The notes: generated by a model from the letters alone, not told the origin. Positions 26,985 through 39,254 are shown, counted from the first letter of the stretch. The stretch: DNA of 64,000 nucleotides from an uncultured Alphaproteobacteria bacterium (GCA_903934325.1 CAIZNH010000001.1:1-64000); one strand, 5' to 3'. Translations and numbers: made by a program.

Positions 26985-29900
26985 TGTCCCTTCCGCCCCG
27001 TCGCACGAAGGACAGGCCCCCGTCAGGGTGGCGATCATCACGCTCGACAATCACCTGAAGGGCGCAGTCGATCGGGCCGATGCGGTGCTTGGGCCGGAAG
27101 GCATCGACCTTGCCCTCTTTGCGGCTGCCGACTGGGGCAGCGACGCCATCGAGCTCGAAAAGGTCAAGGCCGCGATTGCCGAGGCCGACATCGTGATCGC
27201 CACGATGCTGTTCCTCGACGATCACATCCGCATGATCCTCCCCGCGCTCGAAGCGCGGCGCGAGGAATGTGACGCGATGGTGTGCCTGATGAGCGCGGGC
27301 GAAGTGGTGCGGCTCACCAAGATGGGCGGCTACCGGATGGATGCCCCCGCGAAAGGCCCGCTCGCGCTGCTCAAGAAGCTGCGCGGGTCTTCGGGCAAGG
27401 ACGGCAAGCCCAATTCGGGTGCCGGGCAGATGAAGATGCTGCGCCGCCTGCCCAAGATCCTGCGCTTCATCCCCGGCACCGCGCAGGATGTGCGCGCCTA
27501 TTTCCTCACGCTGCAATACTGGCTGGCTGGCTCGGACGAGAACGTGGTGGCGATGGTCCGCGCGCTGATCGATCGCTATGCCGCCGGTGAGCGGAGCGAT
27601 CGCCGCGGCGTCACCAAGGCCGATGCCCCGCTCGAATATCCCGAGACCGGGGTCTATCACCCGCGCACCCAGCAACGCATTTCCGAAAGCCTGCGCCTGC
27701 TTCCCTCTGCCAAGGGACGCGAGGGCACGGTGGGCCTGATCCTGCTGCGCTCCTACCTTCTGGGCCGCGACAGCGCGCATTATGACGGCGCGATTGCCGC
27801 CTTCGAGGGTGCCGGGCTGAAGGTCATTCCGGTCTTCGCAAGCGGCCTTGATGCGCGCCCCGCGATCGATCAGTTCTTTATCGGCCCCGATGGCCGGCCC
27901 ACGGTGGACGCGGTCGTCAACCTCACCGGCTTCAGCCTTGTGGGCGGCCCGGCCTATAGCGATGCGGCCGCCGCGCGCGAGGTGCTGGGCAAGCTCGATC
28001 TGCCCTACATCGCCGCCCACGCGATCGAGTTCCAGACCATCGAGGACTGGGCGCACCGCCCGCAGGGCCTGCTGCCGCTCGAATCCACCATGATGGTCGC
28101 CCTGCCCGAGCTCGATGGTTCGACCGTGCCGCACGTCTTCGGCGGGCGCGCGGGCAATTCCGGCCCGTGCTGCAATGGCTGCGACCGCCAGTGTCCGCGC
28201 CCCGCATCGGACAAAGCCAAGCCGATGCAGGCCTGCCCTGACCGCGCCGAGGCGCTCGCCGCCAAGACCGTCCGCCTGATCCGCCTGCGCCGCGCCGAGC
28301 GCGCGAGCCGCAAGCTCGCCATCGTCGTCTTCAACTTCCCGCCCAATTCGGGCGCGACCGCGACCGCCGCCTTCATGGCGGTGCATGAATCGCTCTATGC
28401 AACGCTCCGGCGGCTCAAGGCCGAGGGCTATGATGTCGAAGTGCCCGAAAGCCTCGATGCGATGCGCGCGGCGCTGCTCAAGGGCAATGCTGATCGCTAT
28501 GGCACCGACGCAAATGTCGCCCACCGCATCCCCGCCGACGAACACGTCGCGCGCGAGCCGCATCTGGCCGAGATCGAAGCCGCCTGGGGCCCCGCCCCCG
28601 GCAAGCAGCTCGCCGATGGCGGGCATATCCTCGTCCAGGGCGTGCATTTCGGGAAAGTCTTCATCGGCGTGCAGCCGGGCTTCGGCTATGAGGGCGATCC
28701 GATGCGGCTGCTGTTCGAAGGCAGCTTTGCCCCGACCCACGCCTTCAGCGCCTTCTACCGCTGGCTGCGCGAGGATTTCGGCGCGCATGCGATCCTGCAT
28801 TTCGGCACCCACGGCGCGCTCGAGTTCATGCCGGGCAAGCAGGCCGGCATGTCGGGCAAGTGCTGGCCCGACCGGCTGATCGGCGACACGCCCAATTTCT
28901 ATCTCTACGCCGCCAACAACCCGTCGGAAGGGATGCTGGCCAAGCGCCGCTCGGGCGCGACCCTGATCAGCTATCTCACCCCGGCACTGGCGCAGGCGGG
29001 CCTCTACAAGGGCCTGTCCGAACTGAAGGCCAGTGTCGAACGCTGGCGCGCGACCATCGATGACGAAGCCCACGCTGAAGAGCGCGCCGATCTCGCCTTG
29101 CTGATCGCCGACCAGTGCGAGGCGCTCGACATTGTCTGCGAGGACATCGGCGGGCTGACGGAAAAGCTCTACGAGATCGAGCAATCGCTGATCCCGCATG
29201 GCCTCCACGTGTTCGGAAGCAATCCGCAAGGTGCCGAGCGCGAGGACATGCTCGATGCGATGATGGAAGCGGGCAGCCACGATGGCCCCACGCCCGATCG
29301 CGCCGTGCTGGCCGCCAAGCTCGATTCCTCGGACGAAATGGCTTCGCTGATCCATGCGCTCGATGGCGGCTATGTCCCGCCGGCGCCGGGCGGCGATGTG
29401 GTGGTGAACCCCGATGTGCTGCCCACCGGGCGCAACATCCACGGCTTCGACCCCTTCCTCCTCCCTTCCGCCTTTGCCTGCCGCATGGGCAGCGAACAGG
29501 CCGAGCGCCTGATCGCGCGCCATGTCGAAAGCGGCGAGTCCTTCCCCGAAAGCATCGCCATGGTGCTGTGGGGCACAGACAACATGAAGTCCGAGGGCGT
29601 CCAGATCGCCCAAGCGATGACGCTTATGGGTGCCCGGCCCCGCCGTGACACCTATGGCCGCCTTGCCGGTGCAGAGCTGATCCCGCTCGCCGAGCTTGGC
29701 CGTCCGCGCATCGATGTGGTGATGACGCTCTCGGGCATCTTCCGCGATCTGCTCCCCATGCAAACCCGCATGCTGGCCGAAGCTGCGCTGCTCGCCAGCG
29801 CTGCCGACGAGCCGCTCGAAGCCAATTTCATCCGCAAGCACACGCTCGCGCAGATGGAAAAGCACGACTGCAACATGGAAACTGCGGCGCTGCGGGTCTT

Positions 29901-30615
29901 CTCCAATGCCGAAGGGGCCTATGGCGCCAACGTCAACCAGATGATCGCAGGCGGTGTCTGGGCAGATCCGGACGAGCTCGCCAATGCCTTCGAAGTCAAC
30001 AAGGGCTTTGCCTACGGGGTTTCGGGCAAGCCGGTGCAACAGCGCGAATTGCTGCAAAGCGTGCTCGCTCAGGTCGATTTCACCTACCAGAACCTCGAAA
30101 GTGTCGAGCTCGGCATCAACGACGTCGATCAATATGTCGATGGCCTCGGCGGCGTCACCCGTTCGGTGGCGCGGGCCAAGGGCGCGGAGACCCCGGTCTA
30201 CATCCTCGATGCGACCCGCGGGAACACCAAGGTGCGCACGCTCGCCGAACAGATCGATCTGGAAGCGCGCACCCGCACGCTCAATCCCAAGTGGTTCGAG
30301 GGCCTGCTCGAGCATGGCTACGAGGGCGTGCGCCAGATCGAGGGCCATGTGACCAGCACGCTGGGCTGGTCGGCCACCACCGGGCAGGTCGCGCCGTGGG
30401 TCTACCAGAAAATCTCCGAGACTTTCGTGCTCGACGAGACAATGCGCCGCCGACTTTCGGCGCTCAACCCAAAGGCTTCAGCGCGGGTGGCCAGCCGCCT
30501 GCTCGAAGCCTGCGACCGCCACCTGTGGGAGCCGGACGAAGCCACACTCGCCGCTCTGCGCGAAGCCAATGACGAGCTCGAGGACCGCCTTGAAGGCGTG
30601 TTCGCGGGCGAATGA
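26974..30615 (+). CDS. bchH: Magnesium chelatase subunit H
   Basis: Porphyrin-binding catalytic subunit of Mg-chelatase, 1213 residues, the usual size. CobN-family blocks are present throughout, including [41 protein letters not shown] and [14 protein letters not shown] Cys-rich stretch [12 protein letters not shown] lies near residue 400. I chose the ATG at 26974 because it gives a normal N-terminus ([21 protein letters not shown]); longer in-frame starts fall inside bchB. A 19-nt gap with a GAGGGA ribosome site separates it from bchL. Confidence 0.97.
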   Translation: MHGSVPSAPSHEGQAPVRVAIITLDNHLKGAVDRADAVLGPEGIDLALFAAADWGSDAIELEKVKAAIAEADIVIATMLFLDDHIRMILPALEARREECDAMVCLMSAGEVVRLTKMGGYRMDAPAKGPLALLKKLRGSSGKDGKPNSGAGQMKMLRRLPKILRFIPGTAQDVRAYFLTLQYWLAGSDENVVAMVRALIDRYAAGERSDRRGVTKADAPLEYPETGVYHPRTQQRISESLRLLPSAKGREGTVGLILLRSYLLGRDSAHYDGAIAAFEGAGLKVIPVFASGLDARPAIDQFFIGPDGRPTVDAVVNLTGFSLVGGPAYSDAAAAREVLGKLDLPYIAAHAIEFQTIEDWAHRPQGLLPLESTMMVALPELDGSTVPHVFGGRAGNSGPCCNGCDRQCPRPASDKAKPMQACPDRAEALAAKTVRLIRLRRAERASRKLAIVVFNFPPNSGATATAAFMAVHESLYATLRRLKAEGYDVEVPESLDAMRAALLKGNADRYGTDANVAHRIPADEHVAREPHLAEIEAAWGPAPGKQLADGGHILVQGVHFGKVFIGVQPGFGYEGDPMRLLFEGSFAPTHAFSAFYRWLREDFGAHAILHFGTHGALEFMPGKQAGMSGKCWPDRLIGDTPNFYLYAANNPSEGMLAKRRSGATLISYLTPALAQAGLYKGLSELKASVERWRATIDDEAHAEERADLALLIADQCEALDIVCEDIGGLTEKLYEIEQSLIPHGLHVFGSNPQGAEREDMLDAMMEAGSHDGPTPDRAVLAAKLDSSDEMASLIHALDGGYVPPAPGGDVVVNPDVLPTGRNIHGFDPFLLPSAFACRMGSEQAERLIARHVESGESFPESIAMVLWGTDNMKSEGVQIAQAMTLMGARPRRDTYGRLAGAELIPLAELGRPRIDVVMTLSGIFRDLLPMQTRMLAEAALLASAADEPLEANFIRKHTLAQMEKHDCNMETAALRVFSNAEGAYGANVNQMIAGGVWADPDELANAFEVNKGFAYGVSGKPVQQRELLQSVLAQVDFTYQNLESVELGINDVDQYVDGLGGVTRSVARAKGAETPVYILDATRGNTKVRTLAEQIDLEARTRTLNPKWFEGLLEHGYEGVRQIEGHVTSTLGWSATTGQVAPWVYQKISETFVLDETMRRRLSALNPKASARVASRLLEACDRHLWEPDEATLAALREANDELEDRLEGVFAGE

Positions 30616-30631
30616 CAACGAGGGATCGTAA

Positions 30632-31530
<899 letters not shown>

Positions 31531-31531
<1 letters not shown>

Positions 31532-32235
31532 TGGCGACGCGGCTCCCCAACGATTACGACACCCGCCGCGAGGCGCTGGCGACCTATTTCGACAGCACCG
31601 CGCGCCAGGCGTGGATCGATCTCACCTCGGACGCCAAGGTTTCCGGCATCCGCGCCACGGTGCGCGCCGGACGCGAGGCGATGCGCAATGTCCTGCTCGA
31701 CTGGCTGCCCACGGACCTGCGCCGCACCCGCGTGCTCGATGCCGGATGCGGCACCGGCGCCTTCGCGATCGCGGCCGCCTGCCGCGGCGCGGAAGTTACC
31801 GGGATCGACGTTGCCGCAGGGCTGGTCGAGGTGGCGCAGCAGCGCACGCCCTCCTTCATCGGCCACGGACGGATCCACTGGCGCTCGGGCGATATGCTCG
31901 ACCCCGGCCTTGGCACCTTTGCCCATGTGGTGGCGATGGACTCGCTGATCCATTACCAGCCCGAGGATCTCGTGGCGGCGCTTGGCGAGCTGGCGCAGCG
32001 CACCACCGGCACAATCACCTTCACCTTCGCCCCGCGCACCACGCTGCTGGCGGCAATGCACAATATCGGCAAGGCCTTCCCGAAGTCGGATCGCTCCCCC
32101 GCCATCGTTCCGGTGGCCGAGGATGATCTGCGCGCACGCCTAGTCGCGCTGTCCGGCTGGAGCGTGGGGCGCACCCAGCGCATTTCCAGCGGGTTCTACA
32201 CCTCGCAGGCGCTGGAACTGGTGAGACACGGATGA
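31531..32235 (+). CDS. bchM: Mg-protoporphyrin IX methyltransferase
   Basis: SAM-dependent O-methyltransferase acting on the ring-C propionate of Mg-protoporphyrin IX, after BchHDI and before AcsF. The 234-residue protein has motif I VLDAGCGTGAFAIAAA near residue 67 and the family C-terminus (KSDRSPAIVPVAEDDL, GWSVGRTQRISSGFYTSQALELVR). The start at 31531 was chosen from the TGATG overlap with bchL. It overlaps lhaA by ATGA. Confidence 0.96.
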
Positions 32236-33671
32236 AGCGTCCGGACCGCCCTGCCCCGCAGCACTGGACAGCACTGGTTTTCCAGATGCTGCCCTTTGCC
32301 GATGCGGCCAGCGCGGATCTGCCACTGCCGCAATTGCTGCGGCTGGCGCTGTTTCAGGTGTCGGTGGGCATGGCGATGGTGCTGCTCAATGGCACCTTGA
32401 ACCGGGTGATGGTGGTCGAGCTCGGCACGCCGACATGGCTGGTTGCGCTGCTGATCGCGGTGCCGCTGCTAGCCGCGCCGTTCCGCGCGCTGGTCGGGCA
32501 CAAATCCGATACCCACCGCTCAGTGCTCGGCTGGCGGCGCGTGCCCTACATCTGGTTCGGAACGCTGATGCAGTTCGGCGGGCTGGCAATCATGCCCTTT
32601 GCCCTGCTGCTGCTCGATACGCCCGAGGATTTCAACATCGGCCTCCTCGGCGCGACGGCTGCCTTCCTGCTGACCGGCGTGGGCTTTCACGTTACCCAGA
32701 CGGCGGGCCTCGCGCTTGCCACAGATCTTGCCCCCGAAGACAAGCGCCCGCGCGCCGTGGCGCTGCTCTATGTCATGCTGCTGGTCGGCATGATGTTTGC
32801 CGCCTTCATCATCGGCGGTCTGCTGGCCGATTACAGCCCCACCCGGCTGGTGCAGGTGATCCAGGGCTCAGCGGTGCTGACCATCGTGCTCAATGTCACG
32901 GCCCTGTGGAAGCAGGAAGCGCGCAATCCCAAGGCGACCGCGCCTGATCGCGAAACGCCCGATTTCCGCGAGCTGTGGCAGGCGTTCGTGCGGGACGGGC
33001 GTAACGCCCGTCTGCTCACCGCAATCGGCATCGGAGCGATGGGCTTTGCGATGCAGGATGCGCTGCTCGAACCCTATGGCGGCGAAATCCTGCGCCTGTC
33101 GGTGGGCGCGACCACCGCACTGACCGGGGCCTGGGCTCTGGGCTCGCTGGTCGGCTTCATGCTCTCGGGCCGGCTTCTCGGCCGCGGGTGGGACCAGTTG
33201 CGGCTCGCCGGCGCGGGCCTTGTTATCGGCATCAACGCCTTCCTGCTCGTGCTTTTCGCCGGTCCCTTCAACATGGCCGCGATGCTCTATTGCGGCGCGA
33301 TGGGCATCGGGCTCGGGCTCGGACTGTTCTCGGTCGGCACGCTGATGGAGGCGATGAGCATCGCCAAGAGCGAGACCGCGGGCCTGGCGCTCGGTGCCTG
33401 GGGCGCGGTGCAGGCGACTTGCGCGGGCGCCGGGATCGCGATCGGCGGCCTGCTGCGCGATCTGGTCGCAGCGCTCGTGGGCAGCGGTGATGCCGCCGCC
33501 AGCACCGCCACGCGCGCCAGCGGCTATGCAACTGTCTATTCTCTCGAAGTTGTCCTGCTTCTGGCAGGTCTCGCCGCGCTCGGGCCGCTCGTCGGCCAGA
33601 AACGCACCCATGCTCCCGAAGATGGCGAACCGCTGGTCCAGCCCTTCGGCCTGAGGGAGTTTCCGACATGA
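32232..33671 (+). CDS. lhaA: LhaA, light-harvesting 1 assembly protein (PucC family)
   Basis: Twelve-helix MFS-type protein of 479 residues needed for LH1 assembly in purple bacteria. Family blocks include GTLNRVMVVELGTPTWLVALLIAVPLLAAPFRALVGHKSDTHRS, WRRVPYIWFGTLMQFGG, GFHVTQTAGLALATDLAPE and FAMQDALLEPYGGEILR. It is a paralogue of pucC at 18364. It overlaps bchM by ATGA; at its 3' end ATGA begins a mini-ORF leading to puhA. Confidence 0.94.
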   Translation: MKRPDRPAPQHWTALVFQMLPFADAASADLPLPQLLRLALFQVSVGMAMVLLNGTLNRVMVVELGTPTWLVALLIAVPLLAAPFRALVGHKSDTHRSVLGWRRVPYIWFGTLMQFGGLAIMPFALLLLDTPEDFNIGLLGATAAFLLTGVGFHVTQTAGLALATDLAPEDKRPRAVALLYVMLLVGMMFAAFIIGGLLADYSPTRLVQVIQGSAVLTIVLNVTALWKQEARNPKATAPDRETPDFRELWQAFVRDGRNARLLTAIGIGAMGFAMQDALLEPYGGEILRLSVGATTALTGAWALGSLVGFMLSGRLLGRGWDQLRLAGAGLVIGINAFLLVLFAGPFNMAAMLYCGAMGIGLGLGLFSVGTLMEAMSIAKSETAGLALGAWGAVQATCAGAGIAIGGLLRDLVAALVGSGDAAASTATRASGYATVYSLEVVLLLAGLAALGPLVGQKRTHAPEDGEPLVQPFGLREFPT

Positions 33672-33751
33672 TTACCCGTGCCCGTCCGTCCCGCCACTCT
33701 ACCCCGGCTCCGCCTCAGCCGGTCTTGTTCCATGAGAGGAATGTGAAATGA
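33668..33751 (+). CDS. Possible 27-residue coupling ORF between lhaA and puhA
   Basis: An ATG at 33668 overlaps the lhaA stop (ATGA) and reads 27 codons (MITRARPSRHSTPAPPQPVL...) to a TGA that overlaps the puhA ATG, again ATGA. A GGGAG ribosome site lies 8 nt upstream. The product is basic and Pro-rich, with no known fold. It may serve only to carry ribosomes from lhaA to puhA, or it may be chance. Confidence 0.4.
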   Translation: MITRARPSRHSTPAPPQPVLFHERNVK

Positions 33752-34554
33752 ACGCTGCCTATATCGTCGGCACATTCGATGTCGCCGAACTCGCCTTCCT
33801 GATGTTCTTCGGTTTCTTCATCGCGCTGGTGTTTTACCTCAACCGCGAAAGCCGCCGCGAAGGCTATCCGCTCGAAGACGAGAACACCGGGAAGATCCAC
33901 CCCGGCAGCCTGTTCGATGCCGGCAAGAAGAGCTTCCAGCTGCCCGATGGCCGCGGCACCTATGTGCCCGAGGATGTCGCCCGCGACGACATCAACGTAC
34001 CTGGCGTGCAGTCCTTCCGCGCCGCCGGTGCCCCCTGGGTGCCGACCGGCAATGCGATGAAGGACGGCATGGGTCCGGCCGCCTGGGCCAACCGGTCGAA
34101 GTATCCCGACCTGACCTTCGACGGCCGCCCGCGCATCGTTCCCATCGCGCAGAGCCACGAGCTGATCGTCTCGCCCAATGACCCGCAGCTGATCGGCTGG
34201 CCGGTGGTTGCCGCCGATGGCGTCACCGCGGGCAAGGTCAGCGACATCTGGGTCGATCAGTCGGAACACATCATCCGCTATCTCGAAGTCGAGACCAATA
34301 GCGGCAAGAAGGTGCTCGCCCCGATGATGGTCGCCGTGGTGCACGGCAACAGCCTGATCGCCGCGCTGCTGCCGACCACCAACGACGATCCGCAGTATAT
34401 CGAGATCGACGCGATCACCGCCGCTCAGTTCGACGATGTGCCCGCGCTCGAAACCCCCGGCATCATCAGCCGCTACGAGGAAGACCGCGTGCAGGCCTAC
34501 TTCGGCGGCGGCTACATGTATGCCACGCCGGAAAGGGCCGAACCGTGGCTCTGA
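33748..34554 (+). CDS. puhA: Photosynthetic reaction centre H subunit
   Basis: Single-TM H subunit that caps the L/M core on the cytoplasmic side. The 268-residue product has the N-terminal helix (VAELAFLMFFGFFIALVFYLNRESRREGYPLE) followed by a PRC-barrel domain with the family stretches LVVSPNDP-like (LIVSPNDPQLIGWPVVAADG) and IIRYLEVE. AGAGGAATGTGAA provides the ribosome site. puhB starts 10 nt before its stop. Confidence 0.97.
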   Translation: MNAAYIVGTFDVAELAFLMFFGFFIALVFYLNRESRREGYPLEDENTGKIHPGSLFDAGKKSFQLPDGRGTYVPEDVARDDINVPGVQSFRAAGAPWVPTGNAMKDGMGPAAWANRSKYPDLTFDGRPRIVPIAQSHELIVSPNDPQLIGWPVVAADGVTAGKVSDIWVDQSEHIIRYLEVETNSGKKVLAPMMVAVVHGNSLIAALLPTTNDDPQYIEIDAITAAQFDDVPALETPGIISRYEEDRVQAYFGGGYMYATPERAEPWL

Positions 34555-35324
34555 CGAACGCCGACCACCGGGCAGCAAGCGCATCGCCGCTGCCCGGCGG
34601 CATTGATCATGCCGAGCTGGAGAACGATGGGCCCACCGCCCATGGCGACCGGCTCGGCACGCCCGCACCGGATGAAAAGGTGCTGTGGAAGGGCCGTCCA
34701 TCGGTGGGCGTCTTCGCCCGCAGCGCGTTCCACACCCGCAAGCTCGGGCTCTATATGGCCGCGCTCAGCGTGATTGCGCTCGGGCTTGGCAATATCAACG
34801 CAGCCGTGGTTGCCGCCGGGCTTGGCGTGGTGCTGGTCGCGCTGCTCTACGGGCTGGCCTGGCACAGCGCACGGACCACGCTTTACATCCTCACCGACGC
34901 GCGCCTCATCATGCGCATCGGCATGGCGATCGAGACACGCATCAATCTGCCGCTCAAGCAGGTGAAATCGGCCCAGCTGCGTGACCGCGGCCAGGGCCAC
35001 GGCGATATCGCCTTCGAACTCGCAGGCGAAGAGCGACTGCTTGGTTATGTCCTGCTTTGGCCGCATGTGCGCCCGCTGCGCTATGCCCATCCGCAGCCGA
35101 TGCTGCGCGCCGTGCCCGATGCGGCAGCCCTTGCACAGATGATTGCCGAGGCGCGCGCGAAGTTCGGCGCGATCGAGCGGAATTTGACCGAGATCAAGGA
35201 TGAAGCCGGCCCGGCCGTGCACCACACCCCTGTCGCAGTGCCTGCCATGGCCCGAACCGCCATGCTCCGCCGCAAGGGCGAGCCCGGCATGGGCGACACG
35301 GGAATGGAGGGAGCCCCCGCATGA
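34545..35324 (+). CDS. puhB: PuhB, reaction centre assembly protein
   Basis: Membrane protein with a PH-like (bPH2) domain that helps reaction-centre assembly. The 259-residue product starts with a GTG inside puhA (10-nt overlap). It has a pair of TM helices at about residues 65-105, then the PH-like part (GLAWHSARTTLYILTDARLIMRIGMAIETRINLPLKQV). Its position after puhA is universal in these clusters. It overlaps puhC by ATGA. Confidence 0.93.
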   Translation: MALTNADHRAASASPLPGGIDHAELENDGPTAHGDRLGTPAPDEKVLWKGRPSVGVFARSAFHTRKLGLYMAALSVIALGLGNINAAVVAAGLGVVLVALLYGLAWHSARTTLYILTDARLIMRIGMAIETRINLPLKQVKSAQLRDRGQGHGDIAFELAGEERLLGYVLLWPHVRPLRYAHPQPMLRAVPDAAALAQMIAEARAKFGAIERNLTEIKDEAGPAVHHTPVAVPAMARTAMLRRKGEPGMGDTGMEGAPA

Positions 35325-35806
35325 TCGTTCGCGAGTACGAGGAAGACGAGGTCACCGTCCACAAGGTGCCCTTGATGCTGATGGGCGGGATGATCCTTGG
35401 CGCATTGGCGCTGACCGCCTCGGTCCAGCTCGGCTTTTTTGAACGCAGCGCCGTGCCCGAAGTGGCGCGCGCCGAAGCGGGGGTGAAACCTCTCGCCCAG
35501 CGCACCTTGCGCTTCTTTGACGAGCCGGACGGCACAGTGCGGGTCGAGGACGGAGCGACCGGCGAAGTGCTGAGCAGCTTCGGCCAGGGCGACGGCGGCT
35601 TCGTGCGCGCCAGCGTGCGCAGCCTTGTCTACCAGCGCAAGATCCGCGGAGAGGGCCCTGCGGTGGCCTTCGAACTGATCGAATGGAACAATGGCGACCT
35701 CACCCTGAGGGACCCGGTGACCGGGCAGAGCGTCGAGACCTCCTCCTTCGGCGGCGTCAACCGCGCGGTGTTTGCCGCCATGCTGCCCAAGCCGGAGGCG
35801 CGCTGA
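35321..35806 (+). CDS. puhC: PuhC, photosynthetic complex assembly protein
   Basis: Assembly factor for the RC-LH1 core; 161 residues with a short cytoplasmic start, one TM helix (about residues 15-37, [23 protein letters not shown]) and a periplasmic domain containing [24 protein letters not shown] and [17 protein letters not shown]. The stop overlaps the next gene's ATG (TGATG). Confidence 0.92.
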   Translation: MIVREYEEDEVTVHKVPLMLMGGMILGALALTASVQLGFFERSAVPEVARAEAGVKPLAQRTLRFFDEPDGTVRVEDGATGEVLSSFGQGDGGFVRASVRSLVYQRKIRGEGPAVAFELIEWNNGDLTLRDPVTGQSVETSSFGGVNRAVFAAMLPKPEAR

Positions 35807-36108
35807 TGGGTATCGCCTTCCTGTCGTCACAGTCCTTCGAGACGCCCTGCACGATTACAGTCGAGCAGAGCTCGGAGCACTTCCACGCCCATGTCGAATT
35901 GTCCGACGAGATCGCGATCCAGCCGGGCGACAAGGTGCGCGTCCACGGCGCGCCCATCTCCATCCCCTTCGGCAGCCGCGAGGTGTTCGAGCGCCGCGCC
36001 ACCGTGACCCGCGCCAGCCCGCTGGCGAGCGCGCTCACCCGGCTCGCCGCCTATTTCGACCTGACCGAACTCTACGAAGTCAGCTTCAACGCCGGGAGGA
36101 TCAAATGA
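35806..36108 (+). CDS. Conserved-position hypothetical protein between puhC and acsF
   Basis: A 100-residue soluble protein without signal peptide or TM helix. It is rich in beta-prone segments ([38 protein letters not shown]), followed by a helical end ([22 protein letters not shown]). It overlaps puhC (TGATG) and acsF (ATGA), so it is clearly translated as part of the operon. Similar small genes occur at this site in sphingomonad clusters. Its function is unknown; the neighbours suggest a role in RC-LH1 assembly or in the cyclase reaction. Confidence 0.85.
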   Translation: MGIAFLSSQSFETPCTITVEQSSEHFHAHVELSDEIAIQPGDKVRVHGAPISIPFGSREVFERRATVTRASPLASALTRLAAYFDLTELYEVSFNAGRIK

Positions 36109-37166
36109 ACGCCTACAAGCCGATGACCAGCGAGGAGGCGATGGCCATCGCCACGCAGGACACGATGCTGACCCCGCGTTTCTACACCACCGATTACGCG
36201 GCATTGGACGCGATCGACGTCAGCCTCGTGCGGCGCGAATGGGACGAGCTGATCGCCGACATGGTGGGCGATCCCAACAAGCTGCACTTCAAGCACAATG
36301 ACAGCTTCAGGGGCGTGATCGAGGGGCTGGAGCCGGAACTGCGGCAGGAATTCACCGACTTCCTCGTCAGCTCGATGACCTCCGAATTCTCGGGCTGCGT
36401 GCTCTATGCCGAAATCGCCAAGCGCACCAAGAACCCCGACGTGAAGCAGCTGTTCCGCCTTCTCGCCCGCGATGAAAGCCGCCATGCCGGCTTCATCAAC
36501 GAAAGCCTCAAGGATGCCGGGATCGGGGTCGATCTGGGCTATCTGACGCGCACCAAGAAATACACCTATTTCAAGCCGAAATTCATCTTCTACGCAGTCT
36601 ATCTGTCGGAGAAGATCGGCTATGCGCGCTACATCACGATCTTCCGTCACCTCGCCGCCAACCCGCAGCACAAGTTCCACCCGATCTTCGACTGGTTCGA
36701 GGAATGGTGCAACGACGAGTTCCGCCACGGCGAGGCCTTTGCCATGCTGCTGCGCGCCGATCCCAAGCTTTTGGAAGGCGCCAACAAGCTGTGGGTGCGC
36801 TTCTTCCTGCTGTCGGTCTACGCGACGATGTATGTGCGCGATCACAACCGCCCGGCCTTCCACAAGGCGCTGGGGGTCAATCCGACCGAGTACGACTACA
36901 AGGTCTTCGCGATCTGCAACCAGATTGCCCGTCAGGTCTTCCCGGTCGAGCTCGACATCGACGCGCCCGCATTCCGCCGCCAGATGGAAGTCTTGCGCCT
37001 TGCGGCGGAGCGGATCGAGGATGGCAAGGCCCGCGGCGGCATCGGCGGCCTCATCGCCCGCGCCTCGGGCATGGCCGGCGCTGGCCTAGCCTTTGCGCGG
37101 ATGTATCTGATGGCGCCCAAAGCGAACGCCCTGCCGCGTTCGATCCGGCTGCAGCCTGCATGGTAA
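36105..37166 (+). CDS. acsF: Oxygen-dependent Mg-protoporphyrin monomethyl ester cyclase
   Basis: Di-iron enzyme that forms ring E using O2. The 353-residue product has the ferritin-like carboxylate/His motifs DESRHAGF near residue 125 and [13 protein letters not shown] near residue 206. Its presence, with no bchE in the window, fits pigment synthesis under aerobic conditions. The ATG at 36105 overlaps the stop of the preceding gene. The 3' end overlaps puhE by 7 nt. Confidence 0.97.
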   Translation: MNAYKPMTSEEAMAIATQDTMLTPRFYTTDYAALDAIDVSLVRREWDELIADMVGDPNKLHFKHNDSFRGVIEGLEPELRQEFTDFLVSSMTSEFSGCVLYAEIAKRTKNPDVKQLFRLLARDESRHAGFINESLKDAGIGVDLGYLTRTKKYTYFKPKFIFYAVYLSEKIGYARYITIFRHLAANPQHKFHPIFDWFEEWCNDEFRHGEAFAMLLRADPKLLEGANKLWVRFFLLSVYATMYVRDHNRPAFHKALGVNPTEYDYKVFAICNQIARQVFPVELDIDAPAFRRQMEVLRLAAERIEDGKARGGIGGLIARASGMAGAGLAFARMYLMAPKANALPRSIRLQPAW

Positions 37167-37960
37167 GCTGGAGCGGCCATATTGTGCCGTTCATGGTGAC
37201 GGTGGCGATCTGGTTTATCGCCACCGGCCTGATCGCGTGGGCCGACAACCGCGAGCGGACGACCTTTTCGCGCAGCCTGATGATCGGCAGTGTTGCCGGG
37301 ATCGCCGGGCTGATTGTCATCCTCTTCGCCTCGCTCTCGGCCGAGGTATGGGCGGTCTATCTCGCTTTCTGCGGCGCGCTGATGGTGTGGGGCTGGCATG
37401 AACTGTCCTTCCTCACCGGGGCGGCTGCAGGCCCGCGCCGCGGTCTGGCCGATCCCCGGCTGACCGGAATGGCCCGCTTCCGCCAGGCGGCGGCGACGAT
37501 GATGCACCACGAGGTCGCTCTCGCCGTCACCGCGCTGCTGCTGATCTCGCTCGCGTGGAATGTGCCCAACCAGATCGGGGCGACGGTATTCGTGCTGATG
37601 TTCGCGATGCGGCTGATCTCGAAGATCAACCTGTTCGTCGGCGTGCCCAACTCCACCGCGGAGATGCTGCCCGATCACCTCGCCTATCTGAAGACCTATT
37701 TCGGCCCCAACCGGATGACGCGGCTGCTGATCATGTCGATCGCGGTCCTCACCGGGGTCACCATCTGGTTTGCCGCGCTGGCACTCGCCGCGCCCTTGGG
37801 CAGCGCCGAGATGGTCGGTGCGAGCCTCCTGACGACGCTCGCCCTGCTGGGCGTGCTCGAACACCTGTTTCTGGCCCTGCCGTTCCGTGACGGAATGCTG
37901 TGGGGCTGGGCCCTGCCCAAACGCGCTCCGGCGCGAACCAACCCAAACTCGAGAACATAA
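37160..37960 (+). CDS. puhE: PuhE, photosynthetic complex assembly protein
   Basis: Polytopic membrane protein of 266 residues with about seven hydrophobic segments, of the DUF3623/PuhE family. Recognisable stretches are [16 protein letters not shown], the central [15 protein letters not shown] and [27 protein letters not shown]. The ATG at 37160 overlaps the acsF stop. Homologues affect RC-LH1 assembly or pigment levels. It is followed by hemA. Confidence 0.92.
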   Translation: MVSWSGHIVPFMVTVAIWFIATGLIAWADNRERTTFSRSLMIGSVAGIAGLIVILFASLSAEVWAVYLAFCGALMVWGWHELSFLTGAAAGPRRGLADPRLTGMARFRQAAATMMHHEVALAVTALLLISLAWNVPNQIGATVFVLMFAMRLISKINLFVGVPNSTAEMLPDHLAYLKTYFGPNRMTRLLIMSIAVLTGVTIWFAALALAAPLGSAEMVGASLLTTLALLGVLEHLFLALPFRDGMLWGWALPKRAPARTNPNSRT

Positions 37961-37983
37961 TCATGGATACAGAGGGAAACCCC

Positions 37984-39204
37984 ATGGACTTCGAAGCCTT
38001 CTTCGCCGGCGAACTGGATACGGTACGCGCAGACGGACGTTACCGCGTGTTCACCGACATCAAGCGCCACCGTGGCAAGTTCCCGCACGCGACCCGCTTC
38101 ATCGAGGATGAAACCCAGGCTGTCACCGTCTGGTGCTCCAACGACTATCTCGGCATGGGCCAGCACCCGGCGGTGCTCGACGCGATGCATTCCTGCCTCG
38201 ACGAATGCGGCGCAGGAGCGGGCGGCACGCGCAACATCTCGGGCACCAACCACTATCACGTGGAGCTGGAAGCCGAGCTGGCCGACCTCCACAACAAGGA
38301 AGCCGCGCTGCTGTTCACCAGCGGCTATGTCTCGAACTGGGCGGGCCTCGGCACGCTGGCGTCGAAGATCCCCGGTTGCGTCGTGTTCTCCGACGCATTG
38401 AACCACGCCTCGATGATCGAAGGCATCCGCCACAGCCGCGCGCCCTACAAGGTGTGGCGCCACAATGATGCGGAGCACCTCGACGAGCTGCTGTCGCAAT
38501 ACGGCCCCGAAGTGCCCAAGCTGGTCGCCTTCGAATCTGTCTATTCGATGGACGGCGACATCGCCCCCATCGCCGAGATCCTCGACGTGTGTGAAAAGCA
38601 CGGCGCGATGAGCTATATCGACGAAGTTCACGCGGTCGGCCTCTATGGCCCGCGCGGCGGCGGGATTGCCGAGCGCGAAGGGCTGATGGACCGCATCACC
38701 GTGATCGAAGGGACGCTGGGCAAGGCGTTCGGCGTGATGGGCGGCTATATTGCGGCCTCGGCCAACCTCATCGATTTCGTGCGCTCGTTTGCGAGCGGCT
38801 TCATCTTCTCGACCGCCCTGCCCCCGGCCGTGGCCGCAGGCGCAGCGGCGAGCATCCGCCACCTCAAGGTGTCGAGCGCCGAGCGCGATCTGCAGCAGGA
38901 GCGCGTCGCGCAGGTGCGCCGCATGCTCGATCTAATGGGCATCCCGCACCTCGACAATCCGAGCCACATCATCCCGGTGATGGTGGGCGATGCCAAGAAG
39001 TGCAAGATGATCAGCGACTGGCTGATGGACAATCACGGCATCTATGTGCAGCCGATCAACTATCCGACCGTGCCCGTCGGCACCGAGCGGCTGCGCGTCA
39101 CGCCCTCACCCGTGCACAGCGACGGCGATATCGACCGGCTGATCAAGGCGCTGTCCGAGATCTGGTCGCATTGCGAACTCGCCCGGATGGAAAAAGCCGC
39201 CTGA
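37984..39204 (+). CDS. hemA: 5-aminolevulinate synthase
   Basis: PLP enzyme that condenses glycine with succinyl-CoA, the entry to tetrapyrroles in alphaproteobacteria. The 406-residue product has the PLP Lys in [15 protein letters not shown] and the family motifs [12 protein letters not shown] and [16 protein letters not shown] prefer the ATG at 37984 ([12 protein letters not shown]), which has GAGGG 7 nt upstream and matches the usual ALAS N-terminus; an in-frame ATG at 37963 is possible. A terminator follows, closing the photosynthesis cluster. Confidence 0.96.
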   Translation: MDFEAFFAGELDTVRADGRYRVFTDIKRHRGKFPHATRFIEDETQAVTVWCSNDYLGMGQHPAVLDAMHSCLDECGAGAGGTRNISGTNHYHVELEAELADLHNKEAALLFTSGYVSNWAGLGTLASKIPGCVVFSDALNHASMIEGIRHSRAPYKVWRHNDAEHLDELLSQYGPEVPKLVAFESVYSMDGDIAPIAEILDVCEKHGAMSYIDEVHAVGLYGPRGGGIAEREGLMDRITVIEGTLGKAFGVMGGYIAASANLIDFVRSFASGFIFSTALPPAVAAGAAASIRHLKVSSAERDLQQERVAQVRRMLDLMGIPHLDNPSHIIPVMVGDAKKCKMISDWLMDNHGIYVQPINYPTVPVGTERLRVTPSPVHSDGDIDRLIKALSEIWSHCELARMEKAA

Positions 39205-39254
39205 GGCCTCCTCACTGACAGGACTACCGGTATCTCCCTTGGACGGGAGTGCGC

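Noticed and set aside
26857..30348. A 1163-codon open frame antisense to bchH
   Set aside because: Long antisense frames are expected in high-GC genes; the translation has no recognisable domain, while the sense strand encodes a full BchH.
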